A stretch of DNA of 64,000 bases from G963665925 sp963678925 (lineage in GTDB: Bacteria > Bacillota > Clostridia > Peptostreptococcales > Acidaminobacteraceae). Both the position numbers and the translations under genes were made by a program. Positions 33,263 through 40,444 of the stretch are shown here, in pieces; the stretch's first letter is position 1, and each line of letters begins with the position of its first letter. The notes below the pieces were generated by a model. That model was given only the letters and a program-made list of their open reading frames with translations. It had not been told where the DNA came from and ran no database searches. The DNA lies in the NCBI GenBank assembly GCA_963678925.1, contig OY787533.1:4278001-4342000 (forward strand), read 5' to 3'.

Positions 33263-33820
33263 ATGATTTCTGCAGGTGATTTTAGAAAAGGTATGACTTT
33301 TGAGGTAAATGGCGAGCCGGTTGTAGTTGTAGACTTCCAACACGTTAAGCCAGGTAAGGGCGCTGCGTTCGTAAGAACTAAGTACAAGTCGCTTCTAACA
33401 GGCGCTACACGTGAAACAACATTTAACCCATCTGAAAAGTTTCCAAAGGCACACATTGAAACAAAAGAAATGCAATATCTATACAATGATGGTGACCTAT
33501 ACTATTTCATGGACAATGAAACATATGATCAGATTCCACTTCAGTATGAACTGGTTGAAGATTCTATCAAATACATCAAGGAAAATGACAGTGTTATGCT
33601 GAAATTCTACAAGGGTCAGTGTTTCGTCGTTGAAGCACCAAACTTTGTTATCCTTGAAGTAACTGAAACTGAGCCAGGTGTTAAGGGCGACACAGCTTCA
33701 AATGTTACTAAGAAAGCTGTTCTTGAGACTGGTGCCGTTGTCAATGTACCGCTATTCGTAAATGAAGGCGATAAGGTAAAGGTTGACACAAGAACTGATG
33801 AATACCTGTCACGTGCATAA
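33263..33820 (+). CDS. efp: Translation elongation factor P
   Basis: 185 residues, three beta-barrel domains: the N-terminal KOW-like part with KPGKGAAFVRTK (the modifiable loop residue is Lys), and the C-terminal signature region GVKGDTASNVTKKAVLETGA. It helps ribosomes form peptide bonds at polyproline. RBS GGAGG is at 33252-33256. Confidence 0.97.
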   Translation: MISAGDFRKGMTFEVNGEPVVVVDFQHVKPGKGAAFVRTKYKSLLTGATRETTFNPSEKFPKAHIETKEMQYLYNDGDLYYFMDNETYDQIPLQYELVEDSIKYIKENDSVMLKFYKGQCFVVEAPNFVILEVTETEPGVKGDTASNVTKKAVLETGAVVNVPLFVNEGDKVKVDTRTDEYLSRA

Positions 33821-33851
33821 TTAGCGTGATAAGGATCATATAATTCTAAAG

Positions 33852-33877
33852 GTCTGCTGCTTAATTTGGGAGCAGAC
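33852..33877 (+). other. Intercistronic hairpin after efp
   Basis: GTCTGCT (33852-33858) pairs perfectly with AGCAGAC (33871-33877). No U-tract follows. It is probably an mRNA-stabilising stem or weak terminator between efp and the next gene. Confidence 0.5.
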
Positions 33878-33906
33878 TGCCATAATGACTCTAAGGAGGT
33901 TATATC

Positions 33907-34362
33907 ATGAGCTATCTACTGGAAAAGGTGTCCTATTTGAAGGGTCTTGCTGAAGGCATGGAAGTAGAGCAAAACTCTAAGGAAGGTAAGCTGTTGGTCC
34001 ACATCATTGATTTGCTGGAGGATTTTGCAGGTGCTATTGATGAACTTGATACAGACCTCGAAGATTTGGAAGAATACGTTGAAGACGTAGACGAAGATCT
34101 TGCTGATCTTGAAGATTATGTTGAGTCTGTGGATGAAGATCTGGCTGATCTTGAGGACGAAATCGAAATGGAATATGGCTTGTCTGATTACGAAGAATTT
34201 GAATGTCCGCACTGCGGAGAAGCTGTTCTTGTTGATCAGGACTGGGATGACGAAGATTGCTGTGTTGAACTGACGTGTCCTGAATGCGGTGAAGATTTTG
34301 TCATAACAGACGATTGCTGCTGCTGTGATGCCGATCTTGAAGAAGAAGAATCTGAAGAGTAA
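33907..34362 (+). CDS. CD1247-type acidic protein: coiled coil plus zinc ribbon
   Basis: 151 residues, very acidic. The N-terminal YLLEKVSYLKGLAEGM is the CD1247 family signature. A coiled-coil stretch contains two near-identical 14-residue units, DLEEYVEDVDEDLA and DLEDYVESVDEDLA, then DLEDEIEME. The C-terminus has CPHC and CPEC as a zinc ribbon and an extra CCCC run. Genes of this family sit beside efp in many Clostridia. Function is unknown. RBS AAGGAGG is followed by ATG 33907. Confidence 0.85.
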   Translation: MSYLLEKVSYLKGLAEGMEVEQNSKEGKLLVHIIDLLEDFAGAIDELDTDLEDLEEYVEDVDEDLADLEDYVESVDEDLADLEDEIEMEYGLSDYEEFECPHCGEAVLVDQDWDDEDCCVELTCPECGEDFVITDDCCCCDADLEEEESEE

Positions 34363-34367
34363 TTGCT

Positions 34368-34398
34368 ATGCCCGCGGAAATTTCTGCGGGCATTTTCC
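34368..34398 (+). terminator. Terminator after the CD1247-type gene
   Basis: ATGCCCGC (34368-34375) pairs with GCGGGCAT (34386-34393), followed by TTTTCC. A small palindrome (GCATGT-CC-ACATGC) follows at about 34401-34414. Confidence 0.8.
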
Positions 34399-34491
34399 AT
34401 GCATGTCCACATGCAGCATTCAGGTTTGGCCTAAACTTGAATTAGCACTATGCCAAATAAAATGTAAACACTCTGTAATACAGTAGATTCA

Positions 34492-34520
34492 TTGTGTTTA
34501 CGGGTTGCATCTGGTATAAT
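34492..34520 (+). promoter_or_regulatory. Promoter of the asp23-nusB-xse-isp-OLE-dxs operon
   Basis: TTGTGT at 34492-34497 and TATAAT at 34515-34520 are 17 bases apart, with an extended TGG before the -10. It is the best promoter before the long run of closely packed genes that includes the OLE RNA, so it may drive that region. Confidence 0.75.
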
Positions 34521-34544
34521 AATCCTATGATTGGAGGGACTGCA

Positions 34545-34943
34545 ATGGCTGAAAAAACACAAATTAACGCGTTGGAATATGGAAACGTAAACATATCCGA
34601 TGATGTAATTGGTATTATCACATCAATCGCCGCAGGTGAAATTGAAGGCGTAAACGGATTATCCGGAGGATTTGCAGAAGACCTGGCGGAAATGTTTGGT
34701 GTTAAGAACCTGAAAAAAGGTGTAAAAGTAGATATACAGGATGACATAGTTGTTGTCGATTTAAATATTATTGTGGATTTTGGAATTAAGATTCCTGATG
34801 TTGCATGGCAAGTGCAGGAAAATGTCAAGACTGCTGTTGAGACAATGACTGGTCTGACAGTTAAAGAAGTCAACATTCATGTTCAAGGCATCAACATGGA
34901 CTCAGGTGAAGAAATTCCACTAGAAGATTCAATTGAAGACTAA
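34545..34943 (+). CDS. Asp23/Gls24 family envelope stress protein
   Basis: 132 residues: ISDDVIGIITSIAAGEIEGVNGLSGG, then VDLNIIVDFGIKIPDVAWQVQENVKTAVE and VKEVNIHVQGI, the Asp23 (YqhY) pattern. YqhY homologues, encoded next to nusB in Firmicutes, are linked to control of acetyl-CoA carboxylase and membrane stress. ATG 34545 with TTGGAGGGA upstream. Confidence 0.92.
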   Translation: MAEKTQINALEYGNVNISDDVIGIITSIAAGEIEGVNGLSGGFAEDLAEMFGVKNLKKGVKVDIQDDIVVVDLNIIVDFGIKIPDVAWQVQENVKTAVETMTGLTVKEVNIHVQGINMDSGEEIPLEDSIED

Positions 34944-34965
34944 CAAATTTGAAAGAAAACTTCGC

Positions 34966-35007
34966 GCTTCCAGTTAGGCTTACAAGCAAAAGGAAGCCGG
35001 AGTTTTT
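34966..35007 (+). terminator. Weak terminator or attenuator before nusB
   Basis: GCTTCC (34966-34971) pairs with GGAAGC (34992-34997); a stretch of T at 35003-35007 follows after five bases. It could trim expression of the downstream genes. Confidence 0.4.
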
Positions 35008-35039
35008 CTCAAGTCTGTAATATGTAAATGGAGGTCCAA

Positions 35040-35438
35040 ATGGGCAGAAAACAAGCGCGGGAAACTGCAATGCAGTGTATCTATCAACTGGAAATGCATA
35101 ACGAATATACAATCGAGCGTGTCGATGCATATCTGGAAGACGCTGTACAGAACGGTGCTGACAAGAAATTCGTTTCAGATTTGGTGAAGGTCTACATTGA
35201 CCACCATGAAAATGTAGATAATGAAATCACATCTCATCTAAAACAAGGCTGGAAACTGGAAAGACTGGCTAAAATCGATCTGGCTATTTTACGAATTGCA
35301 CTGACAGAAATTCTTTACTGTGAAGATATACCTGAGAGTGTATCAATCAATGAAGCTGTAAATCTTTCAAAGAAATTCAGTGATGATGCATCAAGCTCAT
35401 TCATTAACGGTCTTCTCGGCGCTGCAGTCGGTAACTAA
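35040..35438 (+). CDS. nusB: Transcription antitermination factor NusB
   Basis: 132 residues, all helical: RKQARETAMQCIYQLE at the N-terminus, then LAKIDLAILRIALTEI and PESVSINEAVNLSKKF, and SSFINGLLGA. With NusE it binds boxA RNA and supports rRNA transcription. Start ATG 35040 after TGGAGGTCC. Confidence 0.95.
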   Translation: MGRKQARETAMQCIYQLEMHNEYTIERVDAYLEDAVQNGADKKFVSDLVKVYIDHHENVDNEITSHLKQGWKLERLAKIDLAILRIALTEILYCEDIPESVSINEAVNLSKKFSDDASSSFINGLLGAAVGN

Positions 35439-35450
35439 GGATGATAGAAA

Positions 35451-36407
35451 ATGAAACCTTATACCCTAGGTATTGATACCAGTTGCTATACAACTTCAAT
35501 TACTGTTGTAGACGCAAAAAGAGACATCATTTTTGAAAATCGTAAAATGCTTGAGGTTAAAAAGGGGGCTCGAGGGCTTAGACAGTCTGAGGGCTTTTTT
35601 CAGCATGTCATGAATTTGCCCGAACTGCTTGAAGAGGCTTCAAAAACTTGTAATATGAAAAGCCTAGGGTGTATTGCTGTAAGCACAAGGCCAAGAAATG
35701 TTGAAGGCTCATATATGCCTGTTTTTACGGCTGGGGAACGCATTGCCAAAAGTCTTTCGTTTGCGCTGGATGTTCCAATGTTTACAACAACACATCAGGA
35801 CGGACACATAATGGCCGCTGTCAAATCATGTGCATTTGACCACACAAAGCCCCATATTGCAGTTCATCTTTCTGGAGGAACCTCAGAAATTCTCTCAGTG
35901 GAGTGGAGCCAGGACGGATTTGAATGTGAAATTCTCGGTGGAAGTCTCGATATTTCTGCAGGACAATTGATTGATCGCGTAGGTGTCGAACTTGGACTAG
36001 GCTTCCCATGTGGAAAAGAACTGGACAAAGCATCGGAAAATCACACGAAACGTCTTAAGTTTCCCCTATCAGTTAAAGGGAACTACTTCAATCTCAGTGG
36101 CGCAGAGGCCTACGGCCTGAAATACGTCGAACAGGGTGAAAACATCGAAGATATCGCAGCAGGCATGTTTGAAGCAATTATGAAATCGCTTTTTAAATGT
36201 CTGGTGTCTGTTTCTCAGCAAACTGGCCTAAAAACCATAGTCATGGCTGGTGGTGTATCATCTAGCGCCTACATGCGCAGTCGACTCCCAGATCTTTTTA
36301 ATGCACACGGGATTGAAATCCTGTTTGCAGACCCAGCTTTTTCAGCTGATAACGCCATTGGAACAGCATTGCTTGGTTCTTTATGGCATAGTGGGGAGCT
36401 TATATGA
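35451..36407 (+). CDS. TsaD/Kae1-like ASKHA protein (paralogue of TsaD)
   Basis: 318 residues. YTLGIDTSCYTTSITVVD is the phosphate-1 motif, TTTHQDGHIMAA holds the HxxxH metal pair (TsaD has HxEGH), HLSGGTSEI follows, and AGGVSSSAYMRSRL is the second nucleotide motif. The similarity is to the tRNA threonylcarbamoyl transferase TsaD, but the change to HQDGH, the shorter length and the nusB-xseA context mark the clostridial paralogue of unknown role. It may be inactive in t6A synthesis. It overlaps xseA by 4 bases. Confidence 0.82.
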   Translation: MKPYTLGIDTSCYTTSITVVDAKRDIIFENRKMLEVKKGARGLRQSEGFFQHVMNLPELLEEASKTCNMKSLGCIAVSTRPRNVEGSYMPVFTAGERIAKSLSFALDVPMFTTTHQDGHIMAAVKSCAFDHTKPHIAVHLSGGTSEILSVEWSQDGFECEILGGSLDISAGQLIDRVGVELGLGFPCGKELDKASENHTKRLKFPLSVKGNYFNLSGAEAYGLKYVEQGENIEDIAAGMFEAIMKSLFKCLVSVSQQTGLKTIVMAGGVSSSAYMRSRLPDLFNAHGIEILFADPAFSADNAIGTALLGSLWHSGELI

Positions 36408-37615
36408 AACTTAGACCCTTATCTGTAACAGAGGTTAATAGCTACATAAAGAGAAGTCTATCTTATGATCCAATCCTTTCAAATCTGATTGTTGAAGGGG
36501 AGTTATCGGGTTTTAAGCTCCATTCCAGTGGACACGCCTATTTCAATTTGAAGGACAGCGATTCAAGAATAAGCTGTGTCATGTTTCATAGAGACTTCGA
36601 AATCGTTGATTTCTTGCCAGCCGATGGTATGAAATTGAAAGCCAAAGGATATATTTCTGTTTATGAGCGTGACGGCAAATATCAATTATATGTCAAGGGC
36701 CTAGAAAAAAGCGGTATTGGCGATTTACATATTGCGTTTGAAAAAATGAAACAAAAACTGAATGAGGAAGGTCTCTTTGATCAGAGTATCAAAAAGCCCA
36801 TTCCAGCCTATCCGGAAAAGATTGCTGTTGTAACGTCGCCTACGGGCGCAGCAGTAAGAGATATTATTCAAGTCTTTACAAGACGCGTGAGTTACTGTGA
36901 CCTTACTGTTTTTCCAGTTCGGGTACAAGGTGAAACCGCATCGGCTGAAATAGCAAATGCAATTCAGTCGATAAACGAAATTGGAGACTTTGATTTAATC
37001 ATCACAGGACGTGGCGGTGGATCCATTGAAGACCTCTGGGGATTCAATGAAGAAAATGTCGCCCGTGCAATATATGCATCTGATATTCCGGTTATCTCTG
37101 GTGTTGGCCATGAAACTGATTTTACAATTTCTGATTTTGTTTCAGACTTGCGGGCACCGACACCTTCTGCGGCGGCAGAACTGGCTGCAGTATCTGACAA
37201 TGAGCTTCTTGGGTATTTAAAAGCCCTTAGCGCCAAATTGACAGAGTCTCTCAGGTACCGTGCAGATATCTTTAGAGAAACACTGGAGGCCTATCGGCCT
37301 CAAATACTCGCAGGTCAGCTTTCCAAGCTGAGTGAGATGAAAAGATTTGAATTGGAAGTCACCCGTGACAAACTGATTCAAAGTATCAACAATGATATTT
37401 CGTATAAACGTCAGGAACTCATGCATACAGGGCGACTGCTCGACCAGATCAGCCCCTTAAAAACACTGGAACGTGGGTACAGTATCGCACAAAATGACAA
37501 GGGCCATGTCATCAAGTCTGTTTCATCGGTTAAAGCTGAAGACTTTATTGATGTAAGGGTCTCAGACGGGCACTTGAAAGCAAGGATTGAGTCCGTTGTT
37601 AAAGCTAAGGAGTAA
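36404..37615 (+). CDS. xseA: Exodeoxyribonuclease VII large subunit
   Basis: 403 residues: an N-terminal OB fold (LSGFKLHSSGHAYFNLKD), then the catalytic domain with KIAVVTSPTGAAVRDII, ITGRGGGSIEDLWGFNEE and ISGVGHETDFTI...DLRAPTPSAAAE. It degrades single-stranded DNA together with XseB. Its ATG overlaps the upstream stop. Confidence 0.96.
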   Translation: MKLRPLSVTEVNSYIKRSLSYDPILSNLIVEGELSGFKLHSSGHAYFNLKDSDSRISCVMFHRDFEIVDFLPADGMKLKAKGYISVYERDGKYQLYVKGLEKSGIGDLHIAFEKMKQKLNEEGLFDQSIKKPIPAYPEKIAVVTSPTGAAVRDIIQVFTRRVSYCDLTVFPVRVQGETASAEIANAIQSINEIGDFDLIITGRGGGSIEDLWGFNEENVARAIYASDIPVISGVGHETDFTISDFVSDLRAPTPSAAAELAAVSDNELLGYLKALSAKLTESLRYRADIFRETLEAYRPQILAGQLSKLSEMKRFELEVTRDKLIQSINNDISYKRQELMHTGRLLDQISPLKTLERGYSIAQNDKGHVIKSVSSVKAEDFIDVRVSDGHLKARIESVVKAKE

Positions 37616-37618
37616 ACT

Positions 37619-37831
37619 ATGGCTAAAAAGAAAAACTTCGAAAACCAATTGGACAGACTTAAAGAAATTGTTGACCAAATGGAAAAGGGAACTGTCAAAC
37701 TCGAAGATGCACTTAAACTCTTTGAAGAGGGCGTTGGCCTTTACTCAAACTGTAATGAACTTTTAGAAACTGCAGAACAGAAAATTAAAATCATGACCGA
37801 AACTGGTGAGAAAAACTTTGACGAAGCTTAG
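37619..37831 (+). CDS. xseB: Exodeoxyribonuclease VII small subunit
   Basis: 70 residues: FENQLDRLKEIVDQMEKGTVKLEDALKLFEEG, the full family signature in a helical hairpin. It is the partner of XseA, encoded 3 bases upstream. Confidence 0.95.
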   Translation: MAKKKNFENQLDRLKEIVDQMEKGTVKLEDALKLFEEGVGLYSNCNELLETAEQKIKIMTETGEKNFDEA

Positions 37832-37845
37832 GGGATAGATAATCA

Positions 37846-38772
37846 ATGGAATCGTACGCACATAAGTCGGAACATGACACTATGGATTTTTCCAAAATAC
37901 TTGGTGAGAAAAAAGAGTCTTTTGAAACCCATCTGTATACTTATTTTTCTAAAGGCGACACGAGCTACCAGAGTGCGCTTTATGAGTCCATGCAGTACAG
38001 TCTGAAGGCTGGCGGTAAAAGACTCAGACCTATCATACTTTTAGAGTGCGCACAAATGTTTGGCGCTGCGCCTGAAAAGGCCTTGCCTTATGCGGCTGCA
38101 CTTGAAATGATTCATACTTATTCGCTGATACATGATGACTTGCCTGCCATGGATGACGATGATTTAAGACGCGGCAAACCGACCAGTCATAAGGTTTTTG
38201 GAGAGGCAACCGCAATACTTGCAGGGGACGCACTTCTAAACAGCGCACATACGATCATGCTTCAAGGTGTTCTTGCAAATGGATTTGATAAAAACATGTC
38301 AAATGCCGCATTCGAAATTTCAAAAAAAGCAGGTGCCGATGGCATGATTGTCGGTCAAATTGCAGATATCGCAAATGAGGATGTTCAAATCGATTTACAA
38401 ACACTTGATTATATTAATGAAAACAAGACTGGAGCTCTTATTGAAGCTTCCTTCACAGCTGGTGCCATGCTTGGTGGCGCCTCCAATGAGGAAATTGACA
38501 TATTGAGGAAAATTGCCCGTAACATTGGCTTATCCTTTCAAATAATTGATGATATACTTGATATAGAGGGTGATACTGAAATTATTGGAAAACCAGTGGG
38601 AAGCGACGAGAAGAATCTGAAAACCACTTATCCTCAATTAATGGGGCTGGATGTTGCAAAGTCAACGGCGAATACATTGACAAGTGATGCAGCACGCATG
38701 CTGGAATCAATGCCATATGACACGCGATTTCTGGAAAACCTGATTGTTGAACTGCTTGGCAGAAAACTCTAA
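37846..38772 (+). CDS. ispA: Farnesyl/geranyl diphosphate synthase
   Basis: 308 residues. First Asp-rich motif DDLPAMD in SLIHDDLPAMDDDDLRRG, KAGGKRLRP for substrate binding, and the second motif DDILD in FQIIDDILDIEGD. It condenses isopentenyl diphosphate with allylic diphosphates. With dxs downstream it marks the isoprenoid neighbourhood characteristic of OLE RNA loci. ATG 37846 follows AGGGGATAG. Confidence 0.94.
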   Translation: MESYAHKSEHDTMDFSKILGEKKESFETHLYTYFSKGDTSYQSALYESMQYSLKAGGKRLRPIILLECAQMFGAAPEKALPYAAALEMIHTYSLIHDDLPAMDDDDLRRGKPTSHKVFGEATAILAGDALLNSAHTIMLQGVLANGFDKNMSNAAFEISKKAGADGMIVGQIADIANEDVQIDLQTLDYINENKTGALIEASFTAGAMLGGASNEEIDILRKIARNIGLSFQIIDDILDIEGDTEIIGKPVGSDEKNLKTTYPQLMGLDVAKSTANTLTSDAARMLESMPYDTRFLENLIVELLGRKL

Positions 38773-38787
38773 GAGAGAGGTTGAGGG

Positions 38788-39231
38788 ATGAATTTTTTCG
38801 AAGGATTATTTAACAATGCAGTATTTGGATCAGCATTCATAGCCTGGTTCATAGCACAAGTGATGAAAGTAATACTGACCTTCATATTTGAAGGCAGATT
38901 AAATATATATAGAATGATCGGTTCAGGCGGCATGCCATCCAGCCACTCATCCTTCGTAATGGGGATGTCTACAGCTGTAGGAATCACACAAGGTTGGGAT
39001 TCTCCAATGTATGCCGTATCTCTAGTTCTTAGCCTTATTGTCATGTACGATGCTTCTGGTGTTAGAAGAGCAGTCGGCAAGCAGGCAATCATCCTGAATA
39101 ACATCATTGAAGATCTATATCACCATAAGCCAATTGCACAGGATAAGCTCAAGGAACTTGTTGGGCACACACCGGTTGAGGTTTTTGCCGGTGCAATTCT
39201 GGGTATTGTCGTAGCAAATATATTTGTGTAA
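38788..39231 (+). CDS. YuiD-type divergent PAP2 membrane protein
   Basis: 147 residues, about 4 hydrophobic segments. GSGGMPSSHSSFVMGMST and MYDASGVRRAVGKQA are the DUF212 (divergent PAP2) motifs, with SSHS and RRxxGKQ acid-phosphatase-like residues. The family is thought to act on lipid phosphates, possibly undecaprenyl diphosphate, which fits the isoprenoid neighbours. ATG follows AGAGAGGTTGAGGG. Its stop codon directly abuts the OLE RNA. Confidence 0.88.
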   Translation: MNFFEGLFNNAVFGSAFIAWFIAQVMKVILTFIFEGRLNIYRMIGSGGMPSSHSSFVMGMSTAVGITQGWDSPMYAVSLVLSLIVMYDASGVRRAVGKQAIILNNIIEDLYHHKPIAQDKLKELVGHTPVEVFAGAILGIVVANIFV

Positions 39232-39801
39232 ATCACAGGTGGCGCAGTATTCTAGTCAGAGCTGTCAGCTTGGAAGGCGGGGCTAAAAATCCGTTAAAGG
39301 GCACATCGATGAAGTTCCTGGTATTGGCTGCTGACGCCCAGTTGGGGGTCTGTGCTGGGAGTAAGGACGTGGGGGCGATCCACAATGGCATGTGGGCGAT
39401 GACCCTCACCCCGTGGAGACCTGTTATGTGAAAACTGACAGGATAAACCTGTATTCCGGTCAAAAGCTGGGTACAGCGTAGCCTGCCTTGAGTGGAGGAG
39501 GCGGACGGTAGTCAGGCCTGATCTTATGGGCCCATAAGATCTAGGTCATTGCTAATCTAAACCTTTTCTGCAAAAGAGGCTAAGAGTTGACTTGCCTGCT
39601 GAGGAAAACTCCTAGACTGTTTGAAAAAAGTATGTCAGGGATTGAAGTGCGGTCTAAGTGGCAGTCCAGTCCCATATTCGGAAACGCTATGGTCAAGAGC
39701 TTAAATGGAAATGGCTGTACTGGCGACAGAACAGTGCTTTTGGGGGAAATCCAACTGGACCTAAGCCGTAAAATTTACCTGATGTGCTGCCACCTGTTGA
39801 T
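39232..39801 (+). ncRNA. OLE RNA (Ornate Large Extremophilic RNA)
   Basis: A 570-nt stretch with no credible gene. Its ends pair: ATCA-CAGGTGG-cg-CAG (39232-39247) with CTG-CCACCTG-t-TGAT (39787-39801), a 14-bp closing helix with bulges. Inside are several more stems, including CCACA-atggca-TGTGG at 39380-39395 and a 22-bp palindrome at 39520-39541. It lies just upstream of an OapA-like membrane protein, within the xseA-xseB-ispA-dxs-tlyA-argR-recN-spo0A order typical of OLE loci. OLE RNA forms a membrane ribonucleoprotein with OapA that affects tolerance to ethanol, cold and magnesium. No promoter or terminator is seen, so it is probably cut from a longer operon transcript. Identification rests on context, size and structure; I did not align it to the consensus. 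Confidence 0.9.
39520..39541 (+). repeat. 22-bp perfect palindrome within the OLE RNA
   Basis: GATCTTATGGG (39520-39530) is followed immediately by its reverse complement CCCATAAGATC (39531-39541). As RNA it would fold into a hairpin with a minimal loop; flanking CCT and AGG can extend it. It could equally mediate RNA dimer formation. Confidence 0.7.
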
Positions 39802-39827
39802 ATAAATTTGTAAAGGAGCGATACGTC

Positions 39828-40424
39828 TTGAAGAAAAAGAAAGGCGCGTCGAGAATAAAGAAAAAACGTGCAAGCAGCTGGATCATAAAAGTGAGCATTC
39901 TTACTTTTTGTATGGCTGTCATGATGAGTACGCTATCTGAATCACTGCTTAGAAATGTAAGTTTGTTTCCAGCCTTCCTGGTACTGCTGGGAATCATTCT
40001 GGTAGGTATTGTTTTTGATGCCATTGGAATCGCTGTTGCTACAGCAAACGAAAAACCATTTCATTCAATGGCAGCGCAGCGTGTTCCATCAGCCAAATAC
40101 AGTGTCAGCCTAATTCGCAATGCAGGCCCGGTTTCAAACTTCTGTAATGATGTTATCGGGGATATTGCCGGTATTATCAGTGGTGCCGCCATTGCAATTA
40201 TCCTGGTTCAGATTATCGCGCTTGATTTGCCAATTGTAAATACTGCACTTTTATCCGTAAGTTTCAGTGGTATTGTTGCATCTCTCACTGTCGGTGGAAA
40301 AGCAGTTGGAAAAGAAGTTGCTTTATCCCACTGGAAAAGCATCGTGGGTGCAGTAGGAAAAATACTCTATGTTATGGACAGCAAGTTTCACATTCGAGTA
40401 CTGAAAGATGTAAAACGTCGTTAA
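39828..40424 (+). CDS. oapA: OLE-associated membrane protein OapA
   Basis: 198 residues. A strongly basic N-terminus (KKKKGASRIKKKRASS) precedes about four transmembrane helices. VGIVFDAIGIAVATANEKPFHSMAA is DUF21-like, as in CNNM/CorC magnesium proteins, and IRNAGPVSNFCNDVIGDIAGIISGAA and SLTVGGKAVGKEVALSHW follow. This matches OapA, which binds OLE RNA at the membrane. The start is TTG 39828 with AAAGGAG nine bases upstream, 27 bases after the OLE closing helix. The basic tail is a plausible RNA contact, which is inference. dxs follows after 20 bases. Confidence 0.9.
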   Translation: MKKKKGASRIKKKRASSWIIKVSILTFCMAVMMSTLSESLLRNVSLFPAFLVLLGIILVGIVFDAIGIAVATANEKPFHSMAAQRVPSAKYSVSLIRNAGPVSNFCNDVIGDIAGIISGAAIAIILVQIIALDLPIVNTALLSVSFSGIVASLTVGGKAVGKEVALSHWKSIVGAVGKILYVMDSKFHIRVLKDVKRR

Positions 40425-40444
40425 ATCCTAGAAAGAGTGATTAA

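Noticed and set aside
39587..39805. 72-codon open frame inside the OLE RNA
   Set aside because: No ribosome binding site, no recognisable protein pattern, and it overlaps the structured 3' half of the RNA and its closing helix.
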